This document shows positions 4,222 to 5,477 of a stretch of 5,477 nucleotides of DNA, piece after piece. Numbering within the stretch: the first letter of the stretch is position 1; each line of letters opens with the position of its first letter. Origin of the DNA: Flavobacterium psychrophilum (GTDB lineage: Bacteria; Bacteroidota; Bacteroidia; Flavobacteriales; Flavobacteriaceae); assembly GCA_945905915.1 (NCBI GenBank), contig CAMDQL010000096.1:1-5477 (forward strand), written 5' to 3'. The translations under genes and the position numbers were made by a program. The notes beneath the pieces are model-generated. The model had not been told where the DNA came from, searched no databases, and saw only the letters and a program-made list of their open reading frames with translations.

Positions 4222-5477
4222 ATGAGTACAAACCAAATTAAAACAAACTGGGCACAGTTTATTCCTTTAGTAACTGTTTTCTTCTTTTGGGGATTCGTTG
4301 CAGCAAGTAACGACATTTTAATTCCTGTATTTAAAAAAGCTTTTGATTTGACACAAGTTCAAAGTCAATTAGTTTCATTAGCTTTTTACATTGCCTATAC
4401 TGTTGGATCTTTATTGTATCTTTTGATTTCGTATCTTACCAAAGGTGACTTAATCAATAGATTGGGTTATAAAAATTCTTTGGCCTTAGGCTTGGCCATT
4501 TCTGCCTTAGGTACATTATTATTTTATCCAGCAGCCAATACGGGTTCGTTTACTTTAATGTTGTCGGGATTATTTATTGTGGCTCTTGGATTTTCATTAC
4601 AGCAAACAGTAGCTAATCCATTAGCGATTGCATTAGGGCCAATAACTACAGGATCTCAGCGTTTAACACTTGCAGGAGGAATCAATAATTTAGGGACTAC
4701 TATTGGACCTTTAATTGTAAGTTTTGCAATTTTCGGTTCGGCAACATCAGGAAATACTGATATGAGTATAGAGAGTGTTAAAACACCCTACCTAATTTTA
4801 GGAGCAGCATTTCTATTAGTAGCCATATTGCTTAAGTTTTCTTCTTTACCAGACAAGCCTCAAGCAATTGTAGAATCTGAAGATGATAAAGCAGCAACTA
4901 GAAGTTCAGCGTTAAAGTATCCTCAATTAATTTTAGGGATGATTGCGATATTTGTATATGTGGGTGTTGAAGTATCTACTGCGAGCAACTTGCCTGCTTA
5001 CATGGAGAAAAATTTAGGTTTTCTGACAAAAGATGTAGCTCCTTATATTTCATTGTATTGGGCCAGTTTGATGATTGGTCGTTGGACAGGAGCTGTAGAA
5101 GCTTTTACTGATAAAATGAATTTGCAAAAAATATTACGATTTATTGCTCCTTATTTAGCATTTGGTGTTTTCTTATTTGTAAATGCTATTGCTAAACACG
5201 ATTTGACACCATTTTATATTTATGCACTAATCATATTAGTATTGATATTGGCAGATATGGCAAGTAAAGGTAATCCAGCTAGAATGTTGTTGATTTTTTC
5301 TTCACTTGGTATTGTAGCACTTATTATAGGTATGGTAACAGATGGTATGGTGAGTGTTTATGCATTTACTAGTGTAGGATTATTCTGTAGTACGCTTTGG
5401 CCATGTATTTTTACATTAGCGGTGAGTGGTTTAGGAAAACATACTAGTCAAGGAAGTAGTTTTTTAATCATGATGAT
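4222..5477 (+). CDS. FucP-like sugar permease, major facilitator superfamily (3' end outside window)
   Basis: From the ATG at 4222 the frame stays open for 418 codons to the window edge. The protein follows E. coli L-fucose permease FucP closely in motif order. PLVTVFFFWGFVAASNDILIP (15-35) is the first helix, with D31 at the position of FucP Asp46. FDLTQVQSQLVSLAFYIAY (41-59) and the loop RLGYKNSLALGL (80-91) follow. SLQQTVANP (125-133) aligns with FucP LETAANP, and RLTLAGGINNLGTTIGPLI (147-165) with RLNLAQTFNSFGA. PYLIL (189-193) begins the sixth helix, IGRWTGA (285-291) matches FIGRFTG, and LGKHTSQGSSFLIM (404-417) matches LGQDTKYGSSFIVM. By that alignment about 60 residues are missing at the C-terminus. 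It is an inner-membrane, cation-coupled monosaccharide importer; the sugar cannot be read from sequence. Position 128 is Gln where FucP has Glu135. No clear promoter or Shine-Dalgarno sequence precedes it, so it may depend on transcription from upstream of the glycosidase remnant. Confidence 0.88.
   Translation, partial: MSTNQIKTNWAQFIPLVTVFFFWGFVAASNDILIPVFKKAFDLTQVQSQLVSLAFYIAYTVGSLLYLLISYLTKGDLINRLGYKNSLALGLAISALGTLLFYPAANTGSFTLMLSGLFIVALGFSLQQTVANPLAIALGPITTGSQRLTLAGGINNLGTTIGPLIVSFAIFGSATSGNTDMSIESVKTPYLILGAAFLLVAILLKFSSLPDKPQAIVESEDDKAATRSSALKYPQLILGMIAIFVYVGVEVSTASNLPAYMEKNLGFLTKDVAPYISLYWASLMIGRWTGAVEAFTDKMNLQKILRFIAPYLAFGVFLFVNAIAKHDLTPFYIYALIILVLILADMASKGNPARMLLIFSSLGIVALIIGMVTDGMVSVYAFTSVGLFCSTLWPCIFTLAVSGLGKHTSQGSSFLIMM

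Overview
The window is strongly AT-rich and looks like a chromosome segment from a Bacteroidota bacterium, most probably of the Flavobacteriaceae. Four things point there: a type IX secretion (T9SS) C-terminal sorting domain, a tmRNA tag reading GENNYALAA, promoter boxes of the Bacteroidota form TAnnTTTG, and start codons without a Shine-Dalgarno sequence.

Layout. Positions 1-741 (minus strand) hold a two-gene unit: a small secreted protein with a T9SS sorting domain, then, overlapping it by 8 nt, the first 87 codons of an exported protein that is probably an outer-membrane beta-barrel. A 169-nt divergent spacer (742-910) carries a perfect 11-bp-arm inverted repeat and promoter-like boxes. 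At 911-2056 (plus) lies a regulator with about seven transmembrane helices fused to an AraC-type DNA-binding domain; its divergent position makes the T9SS unit its most likely target. A hairpin at 2208-2237 can terminate transcription from both sides. ssrA (tmRNA) fills 2248-2642 on the minus strand and has its own promoter box. A second divergent spacer (2643-2764) holds a 20-bp palindrome and a third half-site. At 2765-3967 (plus) is a stand-alone enzyme resembling LYS1 and the lysine-ketoglutarate reductase half of AASS. A decayed glycosidase tail, best matched to GH97, lies at about 4036-4192, followed by a FucP-like sugar permease from 4222 that runs off the window.

How the parts relate. 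There is no single large system here. Three modules sit side by side: a surface/secretion locus with a membrane-bound regulator, the housekeeping ribosome-rescue RNA next to an amino-acid dehydrogenase-like gene, and the remains of a sugar-utilisation operon in which the hydrolase has decayed while the transporter stays open. The most informative observations are the frameshifted glycosidase remnant, the two intergenic palindromes, and the membrane AraC regulator facing a T9SS cargo/beta-barrel pair. All family assignments come from reading motifs by eye; no database search was run.
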